From Candidatus Tectimicrobiota bacterium (GTDB taxonomy: Bacteria; JACPUC01), in contig JACPUC010000001.1 of assembly GCA_016192455.1 (NCBI GenBank), positions 242,110 to 306,109 of the forward strand: 64,000 nt of DNA, in the 5' to 3' direction. Within the stretch, counting starts at the first letter, position 1. Each line of letters opens with the position of its first letter. Positions 26,374 to 34,544 of the stretch are shown one piece after another. The notes below the pieces were generated by a model, which made no database searches, was not told where the DNA came from, and saw nothing but the letters and a program-made list of their open reading frames with translations. The position numbers and the translations under genes were made by a program.

Positions 26374-27867
26374 TCAGCCGGTCAGGGACACCGCCTGCGA
26401 TTGCCTGCCTGCCGCCGCGGGGAGCGGCAGCGACGCGGCGATGCGCTGCACGGCGAGGCTTGCCGGGCAGAGGGGCGAGGCGCTGACGACCGGGCGCAGC
26501 TCGCGCGAGGACTTCACCACCGCCAGATCGTTGGGAATGGAGCCGAGGTGGATGATCGCCAGCCCCGCCATGCGGGAGCAGACCTGCCGGAGGTTCTCCG
26601 CCACCTGATCGGCGTTGGCGTTCCGGCTCATGTTGATGACGCTGAACACCTGGAGCTGGGCGAGGGCGCGGCGGAGGGTCTGCGTGTAGCGGCTGTCGAT
26701 GTGGGCCAGCTCGCGGAGGAGGCCGGTCACCGGCGCCGCGGCGCCGTTCGCCCGCAAGAGCAGGGCGCGCAGCGAGGGCGCCACCCGCGGCGGCGGCGGG
26801 GTCTCCCGCAGGGCGCGCTGGATGCAGCGCAGGGCGCAGACCTTCAAGAAGTGGTAGGCATCAAGGATGCTGGCGGGTTCCGTTGAGGTGACCACGACGC
26901 CGAGGTTGGCGGCCAGGAAGAAATCGATGACCTGGTAGCTTGTGTCGCCGCCGAGATCGAGGATGATGAGGTCCGTGGGAAGCCGCCGGATGCCCTCGAG
27001 AAGGCGCTGTCGGGCGTGGAAGGGCATGCTGGCATTGCCGAGCTTCTCACTGCAGCCGGCCAGGAGCTGGACGCCGGCATAGGGTGTCGCCTCGAGGGCC
27101 TCGGCAAGGCGCCCCGCCACCTTCACCCCGTCCGCGCGCGCCGCCTCGCCGCTGAGATCGCCCTGGTCGAGACCGGCGAGGCTGTCGTGGAGGGTCGTGC
27201 GAGGCTGTTGCATCCCCAGGAGAATGTGCATGTTCGCGCTGCCCAGATCGGCATCCACGAGGACAACCCGCTGGCCGCTGCGTGCCAGGGTGATCGCCAG
27301 GTTCAGGGCGACCATGCTCTTGCCGGTGCCCCCCTTGGCCCCGCCAATCGCGAGCAGGGTGGGGTCGCTCTTTTCCGAGATGGTGGCGGCCTGGAGCGGC
27401 TGCCGCGGCGGAGCGCCGGAGCTGCGTGGAGCGGCGGACACCCCCCGCGCGCCCTCGAGCGGCCGAGGCGCGGCGGCCGGCGCGGCAACAATTTCCGCTT
27501 CGACCGGCAGGTCTTGCTTGCCGGGCGGCAGCGACGGCGCCGGGCCCGGGTTCTCCCGGCGGTCCTGCCGGGGTTTCCTGGGGAGGGGGGTGGCGGCGCA
27601 GGATCGGCGCAGCTCAAGGTAGGCTTCCGTGAGCTTCAAGAACTGCTGCCGCCGCAGCGTCCGAAAGGGCTCCGGCAGCTCGCGGATGACCTCCGGATGG
27701 TACTGGAACGCCTGGCGCTTGAAGAACTTGCGAACTTCGGCGGCATCCAGGGAGGCGAGGCGCGCGGGCGCCTCCTCCGGCATGCAGCCGAAGAGCGCCT
27801 GGCAGTGCCCGAGGAGCGCTGCCGAGGGTGCAAGCGGCGTCTCCGCCGTCTCCGCCATCTCCGTCAT
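26374..27867 (-). CDS. MinD/ParA-family ATPase with N-terminal J-like domain
   Basis: 497 residues. Residues about 20-90 (ALFGCMPEEAPARL..., VRKFFKRQAFQYHPEV, LKLTEAYLELRRS) follow the J-domain helix layout, but the HPD tripeptide is HPE at 57-59. A Pro-rich linker (95-165) leads to a ParA/MinD/FleN domain: deviant Walker A GGAKGGTGKS at 175-184, VVLVDADLGSANMHILLG (switch I), and LIILDLGGDTSYQVIDFF (Walker B/switch II). ATG 27867 has AAGGAGGAG upstream. The family positions flagella, chemoreceptors or other polar complexes; the target here is unknown. No flagellar genes nearby. Confidence 0.85.
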   Translation of the reverse strand: MTEMAETAETPLAPSAALLGHCQALFGCMPEEAPARLASLDAAEVRKFFKRQAFQYHPEVIRELPEPFRTLRRQQFLKLTEAYLELRRSCAATPLPRKPRQDRRENPGPAPSLPPGKQDLPVEAEIVAAPAAAPRPLEGARGVSAAPRSSGAPPRQPLQAATISEKSDPTLLAIGGAKGGTGKSMVALNLAITLARSGQRVVLVDADLGSANMHILLGMQQPRTTLHDSLAGLDQGDLSGEAARADGVKVAGRLAEALEATPYAGVQLLAGCSEKLGNASMPFHARQRLLEGIRRLPTDLIILDLGGDTSYQVIDFFLAANLGVVVTSTEPASILDAYHFLKVCALRCIQRALRETPPPPRVAPSLRALLLRANGAAAPVTGLLRELAHIDSRYTQTLRRALAQLQVFSVINMSRNANADQVAENLRQVCSRMAGLAIIHLGSIPNDLAVVKSSRELRPVVSASPLCPASLAVQRIAASLPLPAAAGRQSQAVSLTG

Positions 27868-28057
27868 GGCCGCTCCTCCTTCGCACGGTAGTGGTTCCGT
27901 CCTCATTTCTGCAAAGAGCAATGGTCATGCCACGCCGTCCCCGAAGACGGACCGGCTCGAGGCCGCGGGCGCCCCACCCCTCCTGCCTCGAAAATAAGCG
28001 TCTACGTGGTTGATTCCACGCAATGATGGGGTGAACGTTCGTGCGGCCGGTGTCCTT

Positions 28058-28239
28058 CACCTCCGCGCTCTCTGCGCCTCTGCGGTTCAATTGAGCGCAC
28101 CGCGGAGACGAGAGAACGCGGAGAAGGTAGGGGAAGGAACCACAGATGGACGCGGGTTCACAAAAATATCAGTGTCCATCCGTGTTCATCAGTGGTTCCT
28201 TGCATGCCGATGTAGGGGCGGTTCGCGAACCGCCCCTAC
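28058..28239. repeat. repeat cluster: family D copy 2, family B copy 2, family A copy 4
   Basis: 28058-28124 is family D (CCTCCGCGCTCTCTGCGCC... with inverted half ACCGCGGAGACGAGAGAACG). 28136-28201 is family B (GGAACCACAGATGGACGCGG... to ...CATCAGTGGTTCC). 28212-28239 is a perfect family A palindrome. The same three families lie together at 17928-18100 in the order A-B-D. Nothing else is visible in the 27868-28617 gap. Confidence 0.8.
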
Positions 28240-28617
28240 AGTCGATGGGATGGAAGACCGCTTCGAAGGAAGTGTCCGCTAATTTTCATGACCTTGCGGG
28301 TGGGCCGAGGGCCCATGGGGAACTGCCGCTCGTTGACAGCCTTGGAAGCTCTGCCCTACAATCAACTTCGCGCTGCCATGGCGGGCGCTGCCTCGCGGAG
28401 GAGGTGGGGGAACCCTCGTCGGCCGCGCGCCGGGCGGCTGTCGCCCAGCGAGGTGCCGTGCCGCCCCCGGCCGCCGGTTGCTCCCTCAGGCGCCGCACCA
28501 CTCGCCCGCCACCGCCGACGGTGGCGCGCGGTTCCTGCCCCGCACTGTGGCACGTCATCTCTTGCCCGAGCCCGGGTCCCGCCCGATCTTCCCATCCTGG
28601 CGCGAGGTCTTCGGAGC

Positions 28618-29424
28618 ATGCTGCGACCTTACGGCGTCATCGGCTTCCTCGTCATGGCGGCCTCCGAAGCGCTGATGTTCCTTCACGTTGAGCCGGTGGC
28701 CACCTTCCACACCACGATCGCCTGGTGGGGTTATATCCTGTTCATCGACAGCCTGGTGGCGCGGCGCGCGGGGGACTCCCTCCTGACCCGGCGGCGGCGC
28801 GACTTCGTCCTCATGGCGGCGCTCTCCGTCGTCTTCTGGCTCGTCTTCGAGTGGTACAACCTGTACCTGGAGAACTGGGTCTACGCCGGCCTACCGCCGC
28901 AGGCGTGGCTGCGCTGGCTGGGGTACGTGGCGGCCTTCGCCACCATCACGCCGGCTCTCCTGGAGACCGGCGAGCTCCTCGCCACCTTCGGCCCCTTCCA
29001 ACGCCTGCGCGTGCGGCGGCGTCCCCTGTCGCGGGCAACGCTGCGCTGGTCCATGGCGGCGGGCCTCGTCATGGTGGGCTCCCCGGCGCTCTGGCCGAGC
29101 CCCTACCTCTTCGCCCCGGTATGGGTGGGATTCATCTTCCTACTTGACCCTCTCGTCTACTGGATGGGAGGGCGCTCCCTCTGGCGCGACCTCGAGGAGG
29201 GATCGCTGCGCCACGCGGCGGCGCTCTTCGCGGGCGGGCTCTGGTGCGGATTCCTGTGGGAGTTCTGGAACTACTGGGCCCATGCAAAGTGGATGTACAT
29301 CGTGCCGATCATGCAGGGTACGAAGATCTTCGAGATGCCCCTCCTGGGATACCTGGGGTTCATGCCGTTTGCCCTCGAGTGCTTCGTGATGTTCTACTGG
29401 GCCAAGGCCATGCTGCGGTTCTAG
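28618..29424 (+). CDS. uncharacterised polytopic membrane protein with internal duplication
   Basis: 268 residues, about eight hydrophobic segments. Two halves share clear motifs: WGYILFIDSLVARRAGDSL (37-55) with VGFIFLLDPLVYWMGGRSL (170-188), and FEWYNLYLENWVY (77-89) with WEFWNYWAHAKWMY (214-227). The repeated E-W/F-Y/W-N...W-V/M-Y signature suggests a duplicated four-helix unit with conserved acidic and aromatic residues in the membrane. I do not recognise the family. ATG 28618; the frame is open upstream but low-complexity. An MFS gene follows. Confidence 0.7.
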   Translation: MLRPYGVIGFLVMAASEALMFLHVEPVATFHTTIAWWGYILFIDSLVARRAGDSLLTRRRRDFVLMAALSVVFWLVFEWYNLYLENWVYAGLPPQAWLRWLGYVAAFATITPALLETGELLATFGPFQRLRVRRRPLSRATLRWSMAAGLVMVGSPALWPSPYLFAPVWVGFIFLLDPLVYWMGGRSLWRDLEEGSLRHAAALFAGGLWCGFLWEFWNYWAHAKWMYIVPIMQGTKIFEMPLLGYLGFMPFALECFVMFYWAKAMLRF

Positions 29425-29521
29425 GCGCGACGGCCCGCGCCGCCGCTTCAGCGACTCCGTCGCGGCTCGCCGCCGCGCGCTCTGCTTCCTCTCTTGAAAA
29501 GGCGTCCCGAGGAAACGCGCC

Positions 29522-30829
29522 ATGTTCTATGGCTGGGTCATCGTCGGCGTGGCGTTCCTCACCATCATGTCCTCGATGGGCATGTGGTTCACCTTCTCGG
29601 TCTTCTACGTCGAGATCCTGAAGGAGTTCGGCTGGACGCGCGCCGCCACCGCCGGGGTTTTCCTGATCTACGGCACGGTGCATGGGCTGAGCTCGCCGCT
29701 CGTCGGCCTGGCGGTGCGGCGCTGGGGGGCGCGCTCCGTCATCGTGGCGGGGGGCCTCATCATGTTCGCGGGCCTCGCCCTGAGCAGCCGCACCAGCTCC
29801 GTCTGGCAGCTCTTCCTCTTCCTCGGCTGCATCGTGGCGGCTGGGGGCGCCGCCATGGGCTACCCCCCCAACAGCGCCATCATCGCCAACTGGTTCGAGC
29901 GGCGGCGCGGCCTCGCCATGGGGATCACCTTCGCCGGCAACGGCAGCGGTCTCTTCTTCTTCCCGAAGCTCTCGCAAGTCCTCATCGACGCCGTCGGCTG
30001 GCGCACGGCCTACCTCTACCTGGGACTCCTCGTGCTCCTCCTGGTGCTGCCGATGAACCTTCTCTTCAGTCGCTTCCGGCCGGAGGAGAAGGGCCTCACG
30101 CCGGACGGCCTGCCGCCGGCACCGCGCGCGGCCCGCGGCGCGCCGCCCGCTGCCGCCGCGCCGAAGCCCGTGGTGGAGTGGACGCTGCGGCGGGCGTTCC
30201 GCTCCCTGCCCTTCTGGATGATCAATGCCTCCTACGCGCTGACGGCGGTCTGCCTGCAGATCGTCATGATGCACCAGTTCGCCTTCCTCACCGACCTCGG
30301 CGTGATGCGCAGCCTTGCCGCGGCCCTCATCAGCGCCGTCGGCATCGCCAGCATCGCCGGGCAGCTCCTCGGCGGGAGCATCTGCGACCGCTCCGGCAGC
30401 GAGGTGGCCTTCGGCGTGCACGCCGGCTTCCTCATCCTCGGCCTGCTCGTGCTCATGCTCATCGGCCAGGCGGGGCTCATAAACGGCGTCTACCTCTACC
30501 CCCTCCTCTGGGGGCTGGGGGCGGGCGGCGCCGGCATGATCGTCGTGGTGGCCTCCGCCGAGATCTTCCACGGTCCGAACTTCGCCGCCGTGGCCGGCTA
30601 CCACTCCCTGGCCTGGGGCATCGGCGGCGGCATCGGGCCGATCTTCGCCGGCTGGATCTACGACCTCACCCGCAGCTACCAGAGCGCCTTCCTGGCCGCC
30701 GTGCTCCTTGCGCTCGCCGGCACGGCGGCGGTCTGGCTGGCAGCTCCCCGCAGCTATCGGCAGGCCCGCACCTTGGCTGCCGGGTCCCAAGCGGTGACGC
30801 AGGCGCCTGCCGCTGAGAAGGCGGGGTGA
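29522..30829 (+). CDS. MFS transporter, OFA/monocarboxylate-type
   Basis: 435 residues, twelve hydrophobic segments, with a Pro/Ala-rich central loop around 195-220. Starts MFYGWVIVGVAFLTIMSSMG, typical of oxalate/formate antiporter and monocarboxylate-like carriers; RRWGARSVIVAGGLIMFAGLALSS is the loop 2-3 MFS motif and GYPPNSAIIANWFERRRGLAMGI the loop 4-5 motif. Likely imports an organic acid. It converges on the LivK-like gene. Confidence 0.87.
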   Translation: MFYGWVIVGVAFLTIMSSMGMWFTFSVFYVEILKEFGWTRAATAGVFLIYGTVHGLSSPLVGLAVRRWGARSVIVAGGLIMFAGLALSSRTSSVWQLFLFLGCIVAAGGAAMGYPPNSAIIANWFERRRGLAMGITFAGNGSGLFFFPKLSQVLIDAVGWRTAYLYLGLLVLLLVLPMNLLFSRFRPEEKGLTPDGLPPAPRAARGAPPAAAAPKPVVEWTLRRAFRSLPFWMINASYALTAVCLQIVMMHQFAFLTDLGVMRSLAAALISAVGIASIAGQLLGGSICDRSGSEVAFGVHAGFLILGLLVLMLIGQAGLINGVYLYPLLWGLGAGGAGMIVVVASAEIFHGPNFAAVAGYHSLAWGIGGGIGPIFAGWIYDLTRSYQSAFLAAVLLALAGTAAVWLAAPRSYRQARTLAAGSQAVTQAPAAEKAG

Positions 30830-30905
30830 GCGTCGGCCCGGGCGCAACGCCCGCGCAGCCTCCCCTGCGACCGAGGCTGGGGAAAGCAGGGAGCGAACAA
30901 CCCTT

Positions 30906-32135
30906 CTACTTGCTTGGTTTCCCCTTCGGCCAGTACTGCTCGATATCCTTGAGGACGTAAATGATGCTGTTGCGCACCTTGCCCTGCGGCGTCCGCACGG
31001 CTTTGAGCACGTACATGTTCGAGGTGGCGTTTTGATACTCATCGAATCGCCAAGGACCCCGGACGCTGTCGTCGAACTTGACGTTGCGGAGCGCCTTCAG
31101 GAAGGCAGGTTTATCTTCGGCGTTGCCGCCGATGGCCTGGAGTGCCGCCAGGATAACCTTTGCCGACAGGTAGCCCTGGGCGGCGAAACCGTTTGGTTCC
31201 ATGCTATAGGTTTCCTGGTATGCTTTGACGAACTGCTTGTTCTTCGGCGAATCAAACGCCAATGAGTAGTTGTAAACGCTGATGGTGCCCTCTGCCGCGT
31301 CCGGGACCTGGTCGAGAATCTCGTCCAGGGTGATGCTGCCAAATCCCAGCAAGGGTAATTTCCCCTTCAAACCGAACTCCTGGTACTGATTCAGCAACTG
31401 GATTGCGGCTTTGCCGGCCCACAGGGCCCACACGGCGTCGGGATTCTGCTCCTTGATTTGTACCAGGTAGGGAGCCATGTCGGGAGTCCCCAAGGGGGCG
31501 AAGATCTGCTTGATGACCGTGCCGCCGCCTTTTTGGCAGCCGCGGGCGAAGTAGTCCGCCTCCTCATGGCCGAACACGCTGTCGAACGCGAACGTCACCA
31601 GCCTCTTGTATCCCAGGTCCTTGCAGACGTACTCAGCAAAGGGGATGGTCATCTGGCCGCTGGAGAAGGAGGTGCGAAACGCATACGGGTGGCGCTGTTC
31701 CTGGGTGATCTCGCGGGCTGCGGACTCGGTGAGCACCAACGGCACTTCCGCCCTCTTCATGTAGTCACTCACCGCCACGCCCGTGGGACTCCAGATGATG
31801 CCCATGATCGCGTGCACGCGATCTTTTTCGACGAGCTTCCGCGCCTTGGTCATCCCCACCGCCACCTTGGGCGACTGGTCGTCCTCGACGATGATCTCGA
31901 TCTTGCGCCCCGCCACCTCATAGTTGGCTTCGCTGAACGCCAGCTTCGCTCCCTGCACGCCGTGCGTCGAGTGGAAGGCGTAGATGCCCGTGAGGCCATA
32001 GAGGATGCCGATCTTAATCGGCGCTTTCTGGGCCCACGCCTGCGTAGTCAATCCGGCAATTGTTGTGAAGGTTAGCGAGCAGAGAATCCAGACTCCGAGC
32101 AGCAGTTCAATCCGCCTCTTGTTCTGTTTCATCAT
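30906..32135 (-). CDS. LivK-like ABC substrate-binding protein
   Basis: 409 residues with a Sec signal peptide (MMKQNKRRIELLLGVWILCS..., cleavage near AWAQ). Type I fold: IKIGILYGLTGIYAFHSTHG, GAKLAFSEANYEVAGRKIE, VHAIMGIIWSPTGVAVSDYM. Codon use is less GC-biased than in neighbouring genes, as is that of the following hydantoinase gene, suggesting joint acquisition. ATG 32135 with GGGGAGGAGAG upstream. Divergent from hyuB-like gene. Confidence 0.86.
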   Translation of the reverse strand: MMKQNKRRIELLLGVWILCSLTFTTIAGLTTQAWAQKAPIKIGILYGLTGIYAFHSTHGVQGAKLAFSEANYEVAGRKIEIIVEDDQSPKVAVGMTKARKLVEKDRVHAIMGIIWSPTGVAVSDYMKRAEVPLVLTESAAREITQEQRHPYAFRTSFSSGQMTIPFAEYVCKDLGYKRLVTFAFDSVFGHEEADYFARGCQKGGGTVIKQIFAPLGTPDMAPYLVQIKEQNPDAVWALWAGKAAIQLLNQYQEFGLKGKLPLLGFGSITLDEILDQVPDAAEGTISVYNYSLAFDSPKNKQFVKAYQETYSMEPNGFAAQGYLSAKVILAALQAIGGNAEDKPAFLKALRNVKFDDSVRGPWRFDEYQNATSNMYVLKAVRTPQGKVRNSIIYVLKDIEQYWPKGKPSK

Positions 32136-32204
32136 GTTCTCTCCTCCCCAAGAAGAAAACGTCGTACACTTATTCATTCTAAGTGCAGGGGCGGAACAAA
32201 AACT

Positions 32205-32222
32205 TGACATTCGTCAAAGTAT
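32205..32222. promoter_or_regulatory. possible operator between divergent genes
   Basis: ACTTGAC-ATTC-GTCAAAGT, an imperfect inverted repeat in the 227-base gap between the divergent binding-protein and hydantoinase genes. A TTGACA box sits in one arm. Confidence 0.3.
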
Positions 32223-32362
32223 TAGAACCCAAAGTGAGCGATGCTCGTGGCAAGGGTTTTCGCCTCCCGGATTCCCGCAACGCCACTGTAGGCCGTTGTT
32301 GGGGACAACGGCTTGCTGCTACAGTAAGTAAACAGAGCGCACCTGAATGGAGGCACACGGCT

Positions 32363-34144
32363 ATGGCCACCCGTGGTGTCAATCCAATTACCCTGGCGAC
32401 CGTTTGGCACACCCTGCAAACAGTCTGTCGCGAGATGCGCCATGTCATGGATCGTACCGCGCAGAACTACCTCATGGCACAGTTGCACGATATCTCCGTG
32501 GGCATCTGGGACGGGCAGGGCCGCACCGTTGCCGTGCCGGTGGGCCTGCCCGTGCAGTTCTTGGGGGCCTCGTTCGCGGTGAAATCAATCTTTGAGAAGT
32601 TTAGGAACAATCTCTACCCCGGCGACGTGATCCTGACGAACGATCCCTACCACGGTGGCCACAACTGCCACCTGCCCGACTGGGGGTTCTTCCGCCCCAT
32701 CTTCTTCGATGGCGAGTTGATGTTCATCACCCTGGCGCGCGCTCACCAGGAAGATACCGGCGGCTCTTACCCAGGTGGGTACTTCCCCAATGGTTACGAC
32801 ATCCACGCCGAGGGCCTTTGCATCCCGCCGCTGAAGGTGTACGAGAAGGGTGAAGAGAAGAAAGAGTTGCTCGAACTCATCTGGAACAACGTGCGCTGGC
32901 CTCAAGGTATCCGGGTCGATAACTATTCGATGATTGCTTCGACGGCGGTGTGCGAGAAGCGGCTCGTGGCCATGCTGGAGAAATATGGCAAGGAGACCGT
33001 GAAGGCCTGTGTGGACGAGATGATTGCCCGCACCGAGCGGGCGGTCCGGAACGAGATCAGGAAGATCCCTGATGGCGTCTACTACGGCGAATCGGCCACC
33101 GATGATGACGGGACCGTCCTGGATGAGCCTGTCTGGGTTCGCTTGGAGGTGATCATCAAGGGTGACCGCTTGACGCTGGACTTCTCGAAGAGCGACAAGC
33201 AACGCAAGGGGTTCATCAATCAAATTTACGCCGCCGCTTTCGGACAAGCGATCGGAGCCGCCCTCCTGGTGCTCGATCCGACGCTGGCCGACTACCACAA
33301 CGAAGGGACCATGCGGCCCATCACGATGATCGCGCCGAAAGGCTCGGTGGTGAACTGCGAATACCCGGCCACCGTCGGCGCCTCGCCGGTCAACGTCGGC
33401 CACCAGGTGATGCAGTCGGTGATGATGGCACTCTCCCAGGCAGTCCCCGACCGTGCCCTTGCCGCCTGGGGGCCCCATCGCGGCGACTATACGTTCGGCA
33501 TTGATCCACGCAGCGGCGAGCGCTACGTGCGCACCTCATTCGACTACGACGGCAGCGCGGGCGCCGTGTGGGGTTACGATGGCTACCAGGGCGTGGCGAC
33601 CATCTCGGCCTTGGGCGCGGTGACGCGGGGCAATATCGAGGAGATGGAAATCCGCATCCCGTTCTTCATGCACAAGCTGGAATTAGCCACCGACCTCCAT
33701 GGCGCGGGACGCTGGCGGGGCGGGCCCGGCGTGTACTGGGAGGCGCAGAACCAAGGCAGCGATGCGGGCATGGCCACCGGCAGCTCCGATGGTGATGAGA
33801 CGTTCGGGCCGGGAGCGCAGGGGGGTGAAGCGTGCCCGCCGTCGCGGACGTACATCCAGCGCGGTACGAAACGCATTCGCGTCAAGCCTCATCGCCTCGT
33901 CCAGGTCAAGCACAAGGATGTCGTCATCAAGATCAGCAGCGGCGGCGCCGGGGTGGGCAACCCGGCAGAACGCGATCCGCAGTTGGTGGCCAAGGACGTG
34001 CGCAACGAAATTATCTCGCGCAAGGCGGCCCGCAACGTCTACAAAGTGGTGCTGGATGCCAAAACCTCCGCCGTGGATGTTGCCGCCACGGAAAGACTCC
34101 GCTCGCGCCATGCAGCGCGCCGGAAGGAGCGCCCCGTCCGCTGA
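32363..34144 (+). CDS. hyuB: hydantoinase B/oxoprolinase family protein
   Basis: 593 residues. Family landmarks: LHDISVGIWDGQGRTVAVP, PGDVILTNDPYHGGHNCHLPD (metal/ATP-linked region), ISALGAVTRGNIEEMEIRIP, and the C-terminal ISSGGAGVGNPAERDP. HyuB normally needs HyuA (ATP-grasp-type ATPase) to hydrolyse hydantoins or 5-oxoproline, or acts in acetone/acetophenone carboxylases; no HyuA gene is adjacent. ATG 32363 with GGAGG nine bases upstream. Divergently paired with a LivK-like binding protein, implying import of its substrate. Confidence 0.88.
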   Translation: MATRGVNPITLATVWHTLQTVCREMRHVMDRTAQNYLMAQLHDISVGIWDGQGRTVAVPVGLPVQFLGASFAVKSIFEKFRNNLYPGDVILTNDPYHGGHNCHLPDWGFFRPIFFDGELMFITLARAHQEDTGGSYPGGYFPNGYDIHAEGLCIPPLKVYEKGEEKKELLELIWNNVRWPQGIRVDNYSMIASTAVCEKRLVAMLEKYGKETVKACVDEMIARTERAVRNEIRKIPDGVYYGESATDDDGTVLDEPVWVRLEVIIKGDRLTLDFSKSDKQRKGFINQIYAAAFGQAIGAALLVLDPTLADYHNEGTMRPITMIAPKGSVVNCEYPATVGASPVNVGHQVMQSVMMALSQAVPDRALAAWGPHRGDYTFGIDPRSGERYVRTSFDYDGSAGAVWGYDGYQGVATISALGAVTRGNIEEMEIRIPFFMHKLELATDLHGAGRWRGGPGVYWEAQNQGSDAGMATGSSDGDETFGPGAQGGEACPPSRTYIQRGTKRIRVKPHRLVQVKHKDVVIKISSGGAGVGNPAERDPQLVAKDVRNEIISRKAARNVYKVVLDAKTSAVDVAATERLRSRHAARRKERPVR

Positions 34145-34544
34145 GCTCTCGGCGCACCGTGCGGCGTAGCTGACGCAGGTATGGCCGGCGGGCGGTCCCG
34201 ACAGCTCCCCAGGCTACGCCGCGCCCGCGCCGTGACGGCTGACGGTGCGGCCGGCTGGGCTGAAAACGTTTGACGAACAAATGGCTTCCTGCTACAGGGA
34301 AACGAGGGATCGAGCCGCGCTCTCCTGTACTCCTTCGCAGGAAGATTGAGGAGGTCAACGCCAGCGGCATGGCCCGCTGCTCGGAGCTCCGCCGATAGCC
34401 CCAGCGGTACGCCACGCACGACACCAACAATGTGACCTGCTATCCGGACATCCTCCACCTCCCCGCCGAGCCGTGCCGCTCCCAACCTGGCGCCTGGGCA
34501 CTTCAGCGATGCGGTCCTCCTCTTTCACCTCGACCCACACCCCG
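34145..34544. other. intergenic region before recG
   Basis: 400 bases. On the minus strand there are protein-like pieces in two frames (VEVKEEDRIAEVPRRQ, then GEVEDVRIAGHIVGVVRGV), possibly one gene broken by a frameshift, but I cannot match it to a family. No other structure seen. Confidence 0.3.

Noticed and set aside
34345..34540. Frameshifted minus-strand gene before recG
   Set aside because: Two protein-like pieces are visible but no family match and no clear start; evidence too thin for a pseudogene call.
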